Part shown: piece by piece, positions 35,403-44,179 of the stretch
Numbering within the stretch: position 1 is the first letter of the stretch
Layout: each line of letters opens with the position of its first letter
DNA from: Thalassospira xiamenensis M-5 = DSM 17429
GTDB lineage: Bacteria; Pseudomonadota; Alphaproteobacteria; Rhodospirillales; Thalassospiraceae
Assembly (NCBI RefSeq): GCF_000300235.2
Contig: NZ_CP004388.1
Location: forward strand, 725,501 to 789,500
DNA length: 64,000 nucleotides
Reading direction: 5' to 3'
Notes under the pieces: model-generated
The model's input: only the letters and a program-made list of their open reading frames with translations
Told to the model about the DNA's origin: nothing
Database searches by the model: none
Program-made: the position numbers and the translations under genes

Positions 35403-36026
35403 TCAGTCATTGTCTTTTGCCGCCCCGGAATTTGCGCGCACATCATCAGGTTTGGCGCGGACATAATTGATCGCCAGAACGACAAACTGGATCGTTAACG
35501 CGATCAGAACCAACAGCATGAAGATTTTCAGTAATCCCGGATAAGGCGCGTTAAAGGCGCTGCCGGTGGTTTCCAGATGGATGCTACCATCGGGTTTGAA
35601 GGCGGCACGCTGCACCATCAACCACCCCGCCCAGGCGAAAAAGCCCGACGAAATGGCACAGACGATTGATATGCCGATATCAAGTGCCCGACGCAATTTT
35701 GGCCCGGCAATGTCATAGATGATGACAACCCGGATATGTTTGTCGCGCGATGCACAGTAAAGCCCGGCAAAAACAAAGCCGATGGCCGATAAAAACGTTG
35801 TGGTTTCATGCGCCCAAAGGGTCGGGCTGTTAAAAACGTGACGCATGAAAATCTCGAAAATCAGGATACCCATCGCCAACAGGAAACCCAGCGCGAAAAC
35901 CGTGCTGATCTTGTCGACAATCCGGCCAAAAATGCCGGAAACCTCTGGTACGGGGGTTAATGCGCCATCCGGTTCCAGGGCAGGGGGAATTTCGCTATGC
36001 GCCATTTTTTCTGCGCTCGGGGCCAT
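35403..36026 (-). CDS. TRAP transporter small permease (DctQ type)
   Basis: A 207-residue membrane protein with four helices (about 40-60, 75-95, 115-140, 160-185) and the typical FMRHVFNSPTLWAHETTTFLSAIGFVFAGLY and RDKHIRVVIIYD stretches. Two ATGs are possible (36035 and 36026); the second is better spaced from AAGGA. It works with the large permease and the periplasmic binding protein of the same operon. Confidence 0.9.
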   Translation of the reverse strand: MAPSAEKMAHSEIPPALEPDGALTPVPEVSGIFGRIVDKISTVFALGFLLAMGILIFEIFMRHVFNSPTLWAHETTTFLSAIGFVFAGLYCASRDKHIRVVIIYDIAGPKLRRALDIGISIVCAISSGFFAWAGWLMVQRAAFKPDGSIHLETTGSAFNAPYPGLLKIFMLLVLIALTIQFVVLAINYVRAKPDDVRANSGAAKDND

Positions 36027-36182
36027 TTTCAGCATTCCTTGTCACGACAAAGAATACAATCCGGCAACGGGGAGGACCGCATCACCCGATAGCGTCTCTT
36101 CTATCTGGCTTGGCCGGATTGTACCGGGTCGTTCCGGCGGGCCTTTGCGGGCACCGCCGGAAACGGATGTATCAAGGCAGGC

Positions 36183-37211
36183 TCAGATCATGCCCTGTTC
36201 GGTCAGGTATTTGACGAGTGTATCATAAACCTTCTGGGCATTTTCCGAACGTGCCGCGACTTTTTCCCACTGGCTGGTTGCGATTTTACGGAATTTGTTG
36301 CGTTCCTCGGCTGACCAGTTGTGGATGGTAACCCCACCTTCGGCACGGGCCTTGGCAACGGCTTCCATGTCTTTCATGGCCAGCTGTGCGTCCATATCGC
36401 GCGCAAGATCACGGACCGAAACTTCCAGAATGGTCTGGAGGTCTTCGGGCATGGAATCCCATTTCGCCTTGTTGACCGAAACTTCAAGCATCGGCATGGA
36501 ATGGAAGCCCGGATAGACCGGATGTTTGGCGACGTCATGCAGACCCATTGCCTGGTTGGTCGAGAACACGGTCGCATCCGCAGCATCAATCACCTTTTTA
36601 TCAAGGGATGTGAAAACTTCGGACTGCGGAATGTTCACAGGCGACGCACCGGCCGCGGCAAAGACTTCCTGCACCATACCTTCTGGTGCGCGCATTTTCA
36701 GCCCCTTGAGATCGGCAACGCCATCAAGCGGTTTTGACGAAACGAATGCCTCAAGGCCCGGTGTCACCGCCCCGATGAAATGCAGGCCATAGGGTTGCAG
36801 CAGTTCATTCATCAGTTCCTTGCCGCCACCATATTCAACGAAACGCAGCATTTCGGACGGTGCCGACCATGCACCTACCGGATTGGCGATCAGGCCGAAT
36901 GCCGGGTCTTTACCGGTGAAATAGCTGGTATCGGTGATGTGGCCGTCAATGATGCCAGCAGCAATTGCGTCCTGGGTTTCGGCATGTTCAACAACCGAGT
37001 TAACCGGCAGCATTTCAATCGCAATGCGTCCGCCCGACATTTTGCCGACACGCTCGGCCCATTCCTGCTCCAGTACAAAGTTCGGCACGCCAGCCGCATC
37101 GCTTGACTGGACTTTAAGGGTGAATTCCTGTGCATTTGCGATCAGCGGTGATGCCATCATCAGGCTGGCGGCAAGTGCGGTTCCGGCGAGTGTCTTGAAC
37201 GATAGGGTCAT
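36183..37211 (-). CDS. TRAP transporter substrate-binding protein (DctP type)
   Basis: A 342-residue periplasmic receptor with a clear signal peptide (MTLSFKTLAGTALAASLMMASPLIANAQ). Mature features include the mid-protein DLKGLKMRAPEG region containing the Arg that binds the ligand carboxylate in this family. The start overlaps the gluconokinase stop by four bases (ATGA), so the kinase and receptor genes are coupled. The ligand is inferred from that link to be gluconate or a close analogue. Confidence 0.93.
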   Translation of the reverse strand: MTLSFKTLAGTALAASLMMASPLIANAQEFTLKVQSSDAAGVPNFVLEQEWAERVGKMSGGRIAIEMLPVNSVVEHAETQDAIAAGIIDGHITDTSYFTGKDPAFGLIANPVGAWSAPSEMLRFVEYGGGKELMNELLQPYGLHFIGAVTPGLEAFVSSKPLDGVADLKGLKMRAPEGMVQEVFAAAGASPVNIPQSEVFTSLDKKVIDAADATVFSTNQAMGLHDVAKHPVYPGFHSMPMLEVSVNKAKWDSMPEDLQTILEVSVRDLARDMDAQLAMKDMEAVAKARAEGGVTIHNWSAEERNKFRKIATSQWEKVAARSENAQKVYDTLVKYLTEQGMI

Positions 37212-37819
37212 CTGTCTTCTCCCTGGGTTACCGGTTTTCCGGCGGTGTTATGCGTTTTGGTGGATGGACTGTCGATTTCGCCGGCTGCAAGACGGGCAGC
37301 AGCGGTCGAAACCACGGCTTCAATCGGGGCGTCGATGGAAACAGTCACGCTTGTCTCGTCCGGCCCCAGCGGTTCGAGATCGGCCAACTGACTGTCAAGC
37401 AATCCGGGCGGCATGAAATGGCCGACCCGGCGATCCAGCCGGGACCGGATCACTTCGCGCGAACCGTCCAGAAAAACAAAAGTTACGGGTGCCATGTGAT
37501 CGCGCAGGAAATCGCGATAGCGCCGTTTCAGTGCCGAACAGGCGATAAAGATTTTCGGCGATACATGGTTTGACTCAATTCCATGCGCGACTTCTTTGGC
37601 AGCCGCCCCAAGTGATGCCAGCCACGGCCAGCGCATCTCGTCATCAAGCGGGATGCCATTGCGCATGTTTTCGACATTTTGCGGGGGATGATAATCGTCC
37701 GCGTCAAGCCACACACCATTCATGATGCTGGCAAGGCCCTTTGCGACCGCGGTCTTGCCTGATCCGCTGACACCCATCACGATGACAAATTCGGCTTTGA
37801 TGGCTAATCCTCCCGCCAC
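37208..37819 (-). CDS. gntK: Gluconokinase
   Basis: A 203-residue P-loop kinase that phosphorylates D-gluconate to 6-phosphogluconate for the Entner-Doudoroff or pentose phosphate route. Walker A GVSGSGKT is at 16-23. The substrate segment DADDYHPPQNVENMRNGIPLDDEMRWPWL and the lid region CSALKRRYRDFLR are diagnostic. It is first in a TRAP transporter operon and divergent from a LacI-type regulator across two operators. Confidence 0.94.
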   Translation of the reverse strand: MAGGLAIKAEFVIVMGVSGSGKTAVAKGLASIMNGVWLDADDYHPPQNVENMRNGIPLDDEMRWPWLASLGAAAKEVAHGIESNHVSPKIFIACSALKRRYRDFLRDHMAPVTFVFLDGSREVIRSRLDRRVGHFMPPGLLDSQLADLEPLGPDETSVTVSIDAPIEAVVSTAAARLAAGEIDSPSTKTHNTAGKPVTQGEDR

Positions 37820-37862
37820 TTTTATTTCGTCTTTTCTTGAGCGGGTCTTGCCCGCCTTGCTT

Positions 37863-37876
37863 TGTTAGCGCTAACA
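37863..37876. promoter_or_regulatory. LacI-family operator 1
   Basis: The perfect palindrome TGTTAGCGCTAACA lies between gntK and the divergent regulator. A central CG step with TGTTA arms is the standard LacI/GntR-type operator. Confidence 0.8.
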
Positions 37877-37879
37877 TAA

Positions 37880-37893
37880 TGATAGCGCTAACA
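37880..37893. promoter_or_regulatory. LacI-family operator 2
   Basis: TGATAGCGCTAACA is a one-mismatch version of the first site, its centre 17 bp away, which would allow two dimers to bind with near-helical phasing and control both promoters. Confidence 0.75.
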
Positions 37894-37960
37894 TCGAGTC
37901 AACAGATATTGTGCAACGCCGGGATCGCGGATATGAGGAACAGGGCATGAGAAGGAAGAC

Positions 37961-38986
37961 ATGAGAAAACGCAGAGGGGCCGGGCGGCCGACCATCGCTG
38001 ATGTGGCTGATAAGGCCGGGGTCAGTACGATCACCGTTTCACGGGCCTTGCGTGATCCGGCCAAGGTATCCGCCCCGTTGCGCGAACGCATCGATGCCGC
38101 CGTTCGCAAGCTTGATTATGTTCCCCATTCCCATGCCAGTGCGCTGGCATCATCGCGGTCCAACATTGTTGGCGTGATCGTGCCGTCGCTGACCAATAAC
38201 GTGTTTGCCGATACGCTGCGCGCGATTTATGACGAGCTCGAACAGGGGCCGCTTCAGGTGCAGCTTGGCAATTCGCGCTATGTCGCGGCAGAAGAAGAAC
38301 GCCTGATCCGCATTTTCCTTGGGCAGCGTCCGGCTGCCCTGATTGTTGCGGGTGGGGATCAGACCCCGGCGGCGCGGGCCTTGCTGGAAAGTGCCGATTG
38401 TCCGGTGGTGCAGGTCATGGAAGTCGATCCCGATCCGATTGATATGATGGTCGGATTCTCGCATTTCGAAGGCGGGCGCGCGGCCGGATATCACCTGTTG
38501 CAGCGCGGATATCGCAATATCGGTTTCATCGGTGCACGCATGGACCCGCGATCACGCCGCCGCATGGAGGGCTTTGCCGAAGCACTGCGATCAGCAGGCC
38601 GGTATGATTCGGAGCTGTTCATGACAACAACCCGGTCATCAAGCACATCACTGGGCGCAGAACTGATCGCAACGTTGCGTGCAAAGCGCCAGGATATTGA
38701 AGCGGTTTTTTGCAACAACGATGATATGGCGCTGGGCGTTCTGTTTGGCTGCCAGCATGCCGGGCTGCGTGTGCCCGAAGACCTTGGCATTATCGGTTTC
38801 AACGATCTTGAGATGATGGCAGCGGCCTGTCCGTCATTGACCAGCATTCGCACAAACCGCTACGGGATCGGCAAAACGGCGGTTGATATGATCCGTTTGC
38901 GGCTGGAGGGGGAGGAGCCGGAAAAGCCGGTTGTCGATCTTGGTTTCCAGTTGCAGGATCGTCAAAGCACCGCGCGGCGGGGCTGA
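37961..38986 (+). CDS. gntR: LacI-family regulator of gluconate genes
   Basis: A 341-residue repressor with an N-terminal LacI helix-turn-helix (RPTIADVADKAGVSTITVSRALRDPAKVSAPLRERI, about 9-44) and hinge helix (SHASALASSRSNIVGV), followed by a periplasmic-binding-protein-like ligand domain. Closest in style to GntR/IdnR repressors. It faces away from gntK with two matching operators in the gap, so it probably represses the gluconate operon and itself, with gluconate or 6-phosphogluconate as inducer. Confidence 0.9.
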   Translation: MRKRRGAGRPTIADVADKAGVSTITVSRALRDPAKVSAPLRERIDAAVRKLDYVPHSHASALASSRSNIVGVIVPSLTNNVFADTLRAIYDELEQGPLQVQLGNSRYVAAEEERLIRIFLGQRPAALIVAGGDQTPAARALLESADCPVVQVMEVDPDPIDMMVGFSHFEGGRAAGYHLLQRGYRNIGFIGARMDPRSRRRMEGFAEALRSAGRYDSELFMTTTRSSSTSLGAELIATLRAKRQDIEAVFCNNDDMALGVLFGCQHAGLRVPEDLGIIGFNDLEMMAAACPSLTSIRTNRYGIGKTAVDMIRLRLEGEEPEKPVVDLGFQLQDRQSTARRG

Positions 38987-38995
38987 TATCCTGTT

Positions 38996-39565
38996 CTAAT
39001 CACGGTTGATCGGGAAACGGTCGGCCAGTTCGGCAACCAGATCCTTTGGCCCTGAAATCCGGATATGTGTGCCGTTGCTATTAAACTGCCGGTCCAGAAC
39101 CGTGATCCCATCCTGTGCGCAGGCCTGTTCGAGCGTTCCGGCGTCGGAAAATCCGGCAAACAGTTCGGCCTCTCCCTGTGGGACATAATCGATGAAATCA
39201 GCGACGCTGCAAACTGCATTTGCCGCCCCGCTATAAGCGCGCACCAATCCGCCGGTGCCAAGCTTCACCCCGCCAAAATAGCGCGTGACGATCACCGCAA
39301 CATTGATCAGATCACGCCCCTGAAGCACCTTCAGGCACGGTACGCCAGATGTGCCCGATGGTTCGCCATCATCCTTGCCATGTTCGATCAACTGGTCTTC
39401 GTCATTCAGGTATCGATAGGCGGTGACATGATGATTGGCCTTGGGATGGGCCGCGCGCAATTCCGCAAGCCGCGTCGCGAGATGGTCATAAGGGACCAGC
39501 TCGGCCAGGAAGCGCGATTTCTTTTCTTCGGTTTCGGCAAATGCGGCGCGGGCGATGGTTTTCAT
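38996..39565 (-). CDS. YigZ/IMPACT family protein
   Basis: A 189-residue protein of the YigZ (UPF0029) family, related to the eukaryotic translation regulator IMPACT; its bacterial role is unsettled. The signature is the central RYLNDEDQLIEHGKDDGEPSGTSGVP stretch and the VIVTRYFGGVKLGTGGLVRAYSGAA motif. The ATG at 39565 starts MKTIARAAFAETEEKKSRF, the usual family N-terminus; an upstream TTG (39610) is less likely. It follows the TSUP permease gene on the same strand. Confidence 0.9.
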   Translation of the reverse strand: MKTIARAAFAETEEKKSRFLAELVPYDHLATRLAELRAAHPKANHHVTAYRYLNDEDQLIEHGKDDGEPSGTSGVPCLKVLQGRDLINVAVIVTRYFGGVKLGTGGLVRAYSGAANAVCSVADFIDYVPQGEAELFAGFSDAGTLEQACAQDGITVLDRQFNSNGTHIRISGPKDLVAELADRFPINRD

Positions 39566-39613
39566 CACGACTGGATAGCAAAGGCAGGCGCATTGCACCA
39601 GCGTGCTCAAGCG

Positions 39614-40363
39614 TTAAGGGTGAAACAGCGCGAATTTGCCGATCAGGATCACCCCGAAGATCACCAGCATGATCAGAACCAGCCTGCGGAAACTTTCCGC
39701 ATCCATGCGTGATCTGACAATGCCGCCAAGCTTGGTGCCCAGATAAACCGGGATCAACCCGGCAAGAGATATCCAGACAGTTTCAAGCGTCATCAGGCCA
39801 AGTTTTGACAGGCCAATGGCCATAACGATGCTCGACAGGCTGAAGGAAATATTGATCGCCTGTATGAAACGTTTCGGGTCCAGACGAAGGGTCAGAAGGA
39901 AAGGCAGAACCGGCATGACCTGTGATCCGGTAATGCCATTGACAAGCCCCGTTGCGAACCCCATCACCGGGGCCAATGGTTTTTGCAGTTTTTCCGGTAC
40001 TGGCCGCCCCGGCCGCCATAACGTCAATGCGCCGTAAACCATCAAAACAACGCCAAGAACCGCCCCCGCCATCAGGCTGTTGACCAGATCAAGCACCACA
40101 AGCCCGATGACAAGCCCTGGCACGGTGGCAACGAACATAGGCCAGAACCGCTTGACGGTTTCGTGAAAATGCCCGGCCTGTGCCATGACGATGCTGTTGC
40201 TGACCAGTGATGGAATGATCACCAGCGGCATCGCGGCTTTTAACCCGATACCAAGGGCGAGAACCGGCAAGGCGGATGTTGAAAAGCCAAGCCCGGTTGC
40301 CCCTTTGACAAAAGCGGCAATGAAATAGGCGCAGGCAATGATCACTGCCGTTTCTATTGTCAT
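39614..40363 (-). CDS. TauE/SafE (TSUP) family membrane permease
   Basis: A 249-residue protein with about eight hydrophobic helices and the internal two-fold repeat of the family (FVKGATGLGFSTSALPVLALGI near the N-terminus, FATGLVNGITGSQVMPVLPFLL in the second half). Members export or import sulfur-containing anions such as sulfite, sulfoacetate or thiosulfate. No sulfonate-metabolism gene is adjacent, so the substrate is unknown. Its start is about 120 bp from the end of the unknown cassette at 40.5 kb. Confidence 0.88.
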   Translation of the reverse strand: MTIETAVIIACAYFIAAFVKGATGLGFSTSALPVLALGIGLKAAMPLVIIPSLVSNSIVMAQAGHFHETVKRFWPMFVATVPGLVIGLVVLDLVNSLMAGAVLGVVLMVYGALTLWRPGRPVPEKLQKPLAPVMGFATGLVNGITGSQVMPVLPFLLTLRLDPKRFIQAINISFSLSSIVMAIGLSKLGLMTLETVWISLAGLIPVYLGTKLGGIVRSRMDAESFRRLVLIMLVIFGVILIGKFALFHP

Positions 40364-40483
40364 AGGGGTTCCGTTGATCCTGCTTGGAATACCCTTGTCT
40401 AATAGTTGATAAGTTTATCGATTAATACTGGTTTTCAGGATGTTCCGGGGTTAACGCCGGAATCTACAAGGCGGTTACGAGGA

Positions 40484-41281
40484 CTAAGTATCCTCGTCTT
40501 GCATATCGACATCATCGTCATTCTGATAAGGTGAGGGAGCGTTGTTGCAGTCTCCTTCCGGGGGAACGGTATAGGTTACGCCCTGATTGGTTGGCATTGC
40601 GTTTGCCTGCCGAATGTTTGCGCCGGGTAGTTGACGCACTTCTTGAGTAAAAGGCTCGTGGGCTGGATAAAGTGCATTGGATTTTGCCTGATTGCAGGCC
40701 AAACAGATCATGCAAAGATTATCGTGGTCGGCGCAGGCCACATCGACCAGAGAATGGGTGATCGGGTTCTGGAAGGCAGGCACATTGAACCTGAACCGTG
40801 TTTGCCCATTGACGCGTGTGGCGGTCAATATTTCTATTGGATCGTCTTCATCGTCATTGCGCCATGTTTCGTAGAATGTCTTGTCGGTCTCCCCGTAACC
40901 GAGGACGTAATATTGAACAAAACTGAAATCGGGGAGACTGATGGTCGTTTCCCCCAATGTGTTGCCCCAGGAGCCGTTGCCAGCCATAGGGTTATTATTG
41001 TGCTGCGCAGCCAGATTACTAATCTGTTGGTATCTGTTTTGATTTGCACCGGTAAACATGTCTTTTAATAGGCTGTCGGGAAAATTGTGATCTGCCTGTG
41101 CAAAGGCATTGGCAACTTTGCGTTGGCAGGCAGGGCAGGTAAACCATGCCTCGCATCCGGATCCAAAATCGAAGTCGCCCGACGTGCCGGCTGTTCCCGG
41201 GTACCAGTATGAATTGTAAGCTGTTGATGCTTCAGGTGTCGGGCGTAAGAGATTTCCATTTGTGTCCAGAAGAACAAACAT
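40484..41281 (-). CDS. Unknown protein with HNH-nuclease-like zinc/His motifs
   Basis: A 265-residue acidic protein I cannot place in a known family. It has the elements of an HNH fold in order: CPAC near residue 48, ADHNFP near 63, and after a long insert CADHDNLCMICLACNQAKSNA (about 182-202), matching the usual C-x2-C ... DH ... N ... C-x2-C-N-x2-K series. A region rich in Trp, Gly and aromatic residues lies between. The tail is strongly acidic (DDDVDMQDEDT). No signal peptide or membrane segment is visible. It lies 12 bp after a small Pro-rich gene, so the two form a unit. A nuclease or effector role is an inference from motifs only. Confidence 0.55.
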   Translation of the reverse strand: MFVLLDTNGNLLRPTPEASTAYNSYWYPGTAGTSGDFDFGSGCEAWFTCPACQRKVANAFAQADHNFPDSLLKDMFTGANQNRYQQISNLAAQHNNNPMAGNGSWGNTLGETTISLPDFSFVQYYVLGYGETDKTFYETWRNDDEDDPIEILTATRVNGQTRFRFNVPAFQNPITHSLVDVACADHDNLCMICLACNQAKSNALYPAHEPFTQEVRQLPGANIRQANAMPTNQGVTYTVPPEGDCNNAPSPYQNDDDVDMQDEDT

Positions 41282-41293
41282 GGCGTTACATCC

Positions 41294-41596
41294 CTATAAA
41301 ATCTGGCTGACATAGAGGCGCCAATTCATGATCGGCGGATCAAACGGTCCCGGTGCCATGGATGGCAGGCTGGGCTTGTATTGCTTGCTGGCTTTTTCAA
41401 GCCGCCACTCAAACCGCATCTCGGATGTGGAAGTTGGCAGGGGTGGCGGAACCGGATTATCTGAACTTTGGCAGGGGGCCACGCTGTCGGTCGGTTTCCA
41501 TGGCCCCCAAACCGGACGCGGTATTGGAATTGCCGGGCCAGGCGGACCCATCAATGATTTGCGAAAGGCAAAACTATTGCTGTTGGTTGCGGGCAT
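41294..41596 (-). CDS. Small proline-rich protein of unknown function
   Basis: A roughly 100-residue protein (starting MPATNSNSFAFRKSLMGPPGPAIPIPRPVWGPWKP) rich in Pro and Trp in its first half, with a charged patch EMRFEWRLEKASKQYKPS before MNWRLYVSQIL at the end. The start at 41596 has GGAAAG nine bases upstream; the frame is open to 42076, but that would overlap the start of the DAHP synthase gene. It directly precedes the HNH-like gene. I recognise no family; it may be a chaperone, adaptor or immunity partner. Confidence 0.45.
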   Translation of the reverse strand: MPATNSNSFAFRKSLMGPPGPAIPIPRPVWGPWKPTDSVAPCQSSDNPVPPPLPTSTSEMRFEWRLEKASKQYKPSLPSMAPGPFDPPIMNWRLYVSQIL

Positions 41597-41993
41597 GGCC
41601 TTTATCTTTCCAAAGTTGCTGGCCTTTTGCCGACGGACGCGAGGTAAGTTTGTGATGGACAGATACGAAAACCGGAAGTGCTGATAGGGCGTTGATGGCA
41701 TGAAGGACAGCCGGATTCGCAAGATTTCCAGAGCCCCGACGAGAACGGGCATCCTCCCAAATCCATCTGGAATGGCGGATTGGGGTGGAATTTTGCGTTT
41801 TGTTTGTGGGTATTGGTAAAAATTTGCGGGTTTTTCTTTGCGAATTGCACGGAAGGGGTGGAAATGCGGTTGCAAAACCCGTATCAAGTTTGGCCCGGTT
41901 GACAGCACCGGCGATACGGGCGGAAATCCGCTGTGACGCTGATTATATGGTATAGTAACGGCATGATGGACATGCCGGATTGAGAGGAAGCAA
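41597..41993. other. Intergenic region, divergent promoters expected
   Basis: About 400 bp between the orphan cassette and DAHP synthase, more A/T-rich toward the middle. An open minus-strand frame covers it, but its composition (clusters of Arg, Pro and Ser) and lack of a ribosome binding site argue against coding. Confidence 0.4.
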
Positions 41994-43379
41994 ATGAGCA
42001 AGAGCTGGAGCATTGATAGTTGGCGCAAACTGCCTGTGAAGCAGATGCCGACATATCCGGATGCACAGGCCGTCAAGGCCGTAGAGCAAGAGCTCGGCAG
42101 CTATCCTCCTTTGGTATTTGCTGGCGAAGCGCGCGCATTGAAAGAAAAGCTTGGTGAAGTTGCCGAAGGCAACGCATTCCTGCTGCAGGGCGGGGACTGT
42201 GCCGAGAGCTTTAAGGAATTTCACCCGAACAACATTCGCGACACCTTTAAGGTCATGTTGCAGATGGCGGTTGTCCTGACCTATGGCGCAGCATGCCCGG
42301 TGGTCAAGGTTGGCCGTATGGCGGGGCAGTTTGCCAAGCCGCGCTCGGCGGATACCGAAACCATTGATGGCGTCGAACTGCCAAGCTATCGCGGTGACAA
42401 TATCAACGGCATCGAGTTCACATCCGAAGCCCGTGTTCCGGATCCGCAGCGCCAGATCCGTGCCTATAACCAGTCGGCATCGACGCTAAACCTTTTGCGT
42501 GCTTTCGCGCAGGGCGGGTTTGCCGACCTGAGCAAAATACACCGTTGGAACCTGTCATTTGTCGATAACAGCCCCGCGGGCGAACGATATCGCAAGATGA
42601 CAACCCAGATTGACGAAGCTGTTGCCTTCATGCAGGCGTGCGGCATCACGGCCGAAACCGCCCCGCAGATGCGCGAGACGGATTTCTATACCTCGCACGA
42701 GGCGCTTTTGCTGGGTTACGAACAGGCCCTGACCCGTCAGGACAGCCTGACCGGTGACTGGTATGACTGTTCGGCGCATATGCTGTGGATCGGTGATCGT
42801 ACCCGTCAGCTTGACGGGGCGCATGTTGAATTCATGCGTGGTGTGAACAACCCGATTGGCATGAAATGCGGACCGACCACCGAAGAAGATGATCTGATCC
42901 GTCTGATCGATGCGTTGAACCCGAAAAACGAAGCCGGTCGTCTGACTCTGATCGCGCGCATGGGAGCGGGCAAGGTTGAAGATCACCTGCCCCGTCTGGT
43001 GCAGCGGGTCAAGGCAGAGGGCCGCAAGGTTGTCTGGTCCTGCGATCCGATGCATGGCAACACGATCAAGGCGGCGAACGGTTATAAAACCCGTCCGTTC
43101 GATGCGATCCTGTCGGAAGTCAAATCGTTCTTTGATGTGCACAAGGCCGAAGGCACCCATGCCGGTGGCGTTCATTTTGAAATGACCGGTACGGATGTGA
43201 CCGAATGCATTGGCGGTGCACGTGAAGTGACGGTCGACAGCCTGTCGGATCGTTACCACACCCATTGCGATCCGCGTTTGAATGGCGGGCAGGCCCTTGA
43301 ACTTGCCTTCCTGATCGCCGAAATGATCAAAAAAGAACGCGACAGCGTTCGTGCGGAGCAGCTTGCAGCGTCAGCATAA
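41994..43379 (+). CDS. 3-deoxy-7-phosphoheptulonate (DAHP) synthase, class II
   Basis: A 461-residue enzyme for the first step of the shikimate pathway, condensing phosphoenolpyruvate and erythrose 4-phosphate. The plant/Actinobacteria-like class II is recognised from [15 protein letters not shown] at the N-terminus, [11 protein letters not shown] (metal-binding Cys), [14 protein letters not shown], the PEP-binding [30 protein letters not shown], and [10 protein letters not shown] with the metal-ligand His. AGAGGAAG precedes the ATG. A terminator follows, so it is monocistronic. Confidence 0.95.
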   Translation: MSKSWSIDSWRKLPVKQMPTYPDAQAVKAVEQELGSYPPLVFAGEARALKEKLGEVAEGNAFLLQGGDCAESFKEFHPNNIRDTFKVMLQMAVVLTYGAACPVVKVGRMAGQFAKPRSADTETIDGVELPSYRGDNINGIEFTSEARVPDPQRQIRAYNQSASTLNLLRAFAQGGFADLSKIHRWNLSFVDNSPAGERYRKMTTQIDEAVAFMQACGITAETAPQMRETDFYTSHEALLLGYEQALTRQDSLTGDWYDCSAHMLWIGDRTRQLDGAHVEFMRGVNNPIGMKCGPTTEEDDLIRLIDALNPKNEAGRLTLIARMGAGKVEDHLPRLVQRVKAEGRKVVWSCDPMHGNTIKAANGYKTRPFDAILSEVKSFFDVHKAEGTHAGGVHFEMTGTDVTECIGGAREVTVDSLSDRYHTHCDPRLNGGQALELAFLIAEMIKKERDSVRAEQLAASA

Positions 43380-43402
43380 TTGAACATCGAACAATTGATG
43401 CG

Positions 43403-43436
43403 AAAAGGCGTTCGGGAAAACCGGACGCCTTTTTTA
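43403..43436 (+). terminator. Rho-independent terminator of DAHP synthase
   Basis: The stem GGCGTTCGG / CCGGACGCC (with one G-T pair) is followed by six T. Confidence 0.88.
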
Positions 43437-43628
43437 TAGGTGGCATGTCTTTTTGAGAGTTGAGTTCGTGGTTTTTTCTATTTTTAAGGGATGCGTGGCT
43501 GGAGGATGTTTCGTGAATTCTGACAGTGAGTATGCATTTTGCCTCTACACTGATTGGCACAACATCCTTAAGTATAGACAATCGCGGCACGATATCGCGG
43601 GGATTTTGGGGAAGGGGTCGCACGAAAC

Positions 43629-44114
43629 ATGGTGGATGAGGCGGATTTCGCCGCATGGCAGAAAAAAGTGGAGGGAACCAACATTTCCTCGACCACGCTG
43701 CTTGCGACCGATTACCTGAACCATTTCAATGAAATCGTGATGCTTCTGGAAATGGTTCCGGACATGCCCGACATGATTGAGGACTGCAAGGAATGGGCGC
43801 CGAAAAGCTATCAGGACCATTTCCGTGACAGTGCCTTTTCCGACAAGGAATTGGCGATTGAGGCCTATGATCATGTGCCGGCTCGTTTCCGACGCCCGTT
43901 CGAGGAAACCATCGAGCATATGAACGCAATCGTGTTTCGCGCCAACGAGCAGCTTGATGCGCTGATTGCCGAGGGTAATGAAGACCTTTTACGCGAAACT
44001 GCCAGTACGGTGACATTGTCCCTGCAGCGTTTCATGGATGTCGCAAGTGGCATCATCCATGGGTCGGCCAAAACCATGAGCCAGGATGAAATTGACGCTG
44101 CACTGGCGCTGTAA
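43629..44114 (+). CDS. Small helical protein with a FliM/CheZ-like C-terminal peptide
   Basis: A 161-residue, almost entirely helical acidic protein with no signal peptide or membrane helix; I recognise no named family. Its last residues, KTMSQDEIDAALAL, closely resemble the CheY-binding N-terminal peptide of FliM (LSQDEIDALL) and, in position, the CheY-binding tail of CheZ. A role in binding a receiver domain is therefore possible but inferred. AAGGGG lies upstream of the ATG. The gene stands alone between two terminators. Confidence 0.65.
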   Translation: MVDEADFAAWQKKVEGTNISSTTLLATDYLNHFNEIVMLLEMVPDMPDMIEDCKEWAPKSYQDHFRDSAFSDKELAIEAYDHVPARFRRPFEETIEHMNAIVFRANEQLDALIAEGNEDLLRETASTVTLSLQRFMDVASGIIHGSAKTMSQDEIDAALAL

Positions 44115-44129
44115 AAATTCCGCATAAAA

Positions 44130-44159
44130 AAGGCCGGGTGTTTTATGCTTCCCGGCCTT
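44130..44159. terminator. Bidirectional terminator
   Basis: The stem AAGGCCGGG / CCCGGCCTT lies between two convergent genes, with A-rich sequence on the left so that the leftward transcript also gains a U-tract. Confidence 0.8.
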
Positions 44160-44179
44160 CGCATTGTCGGATCGGTCGA

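Noticed and set aside
41597..42076. N-terminal extension of the Pro-rich small protein to 260 residues
   Set aside because: The extension has shadow-like composition, overlaps the start of the DAHP synthase gene and lacks a ribosome binding site; the shorter start has one.
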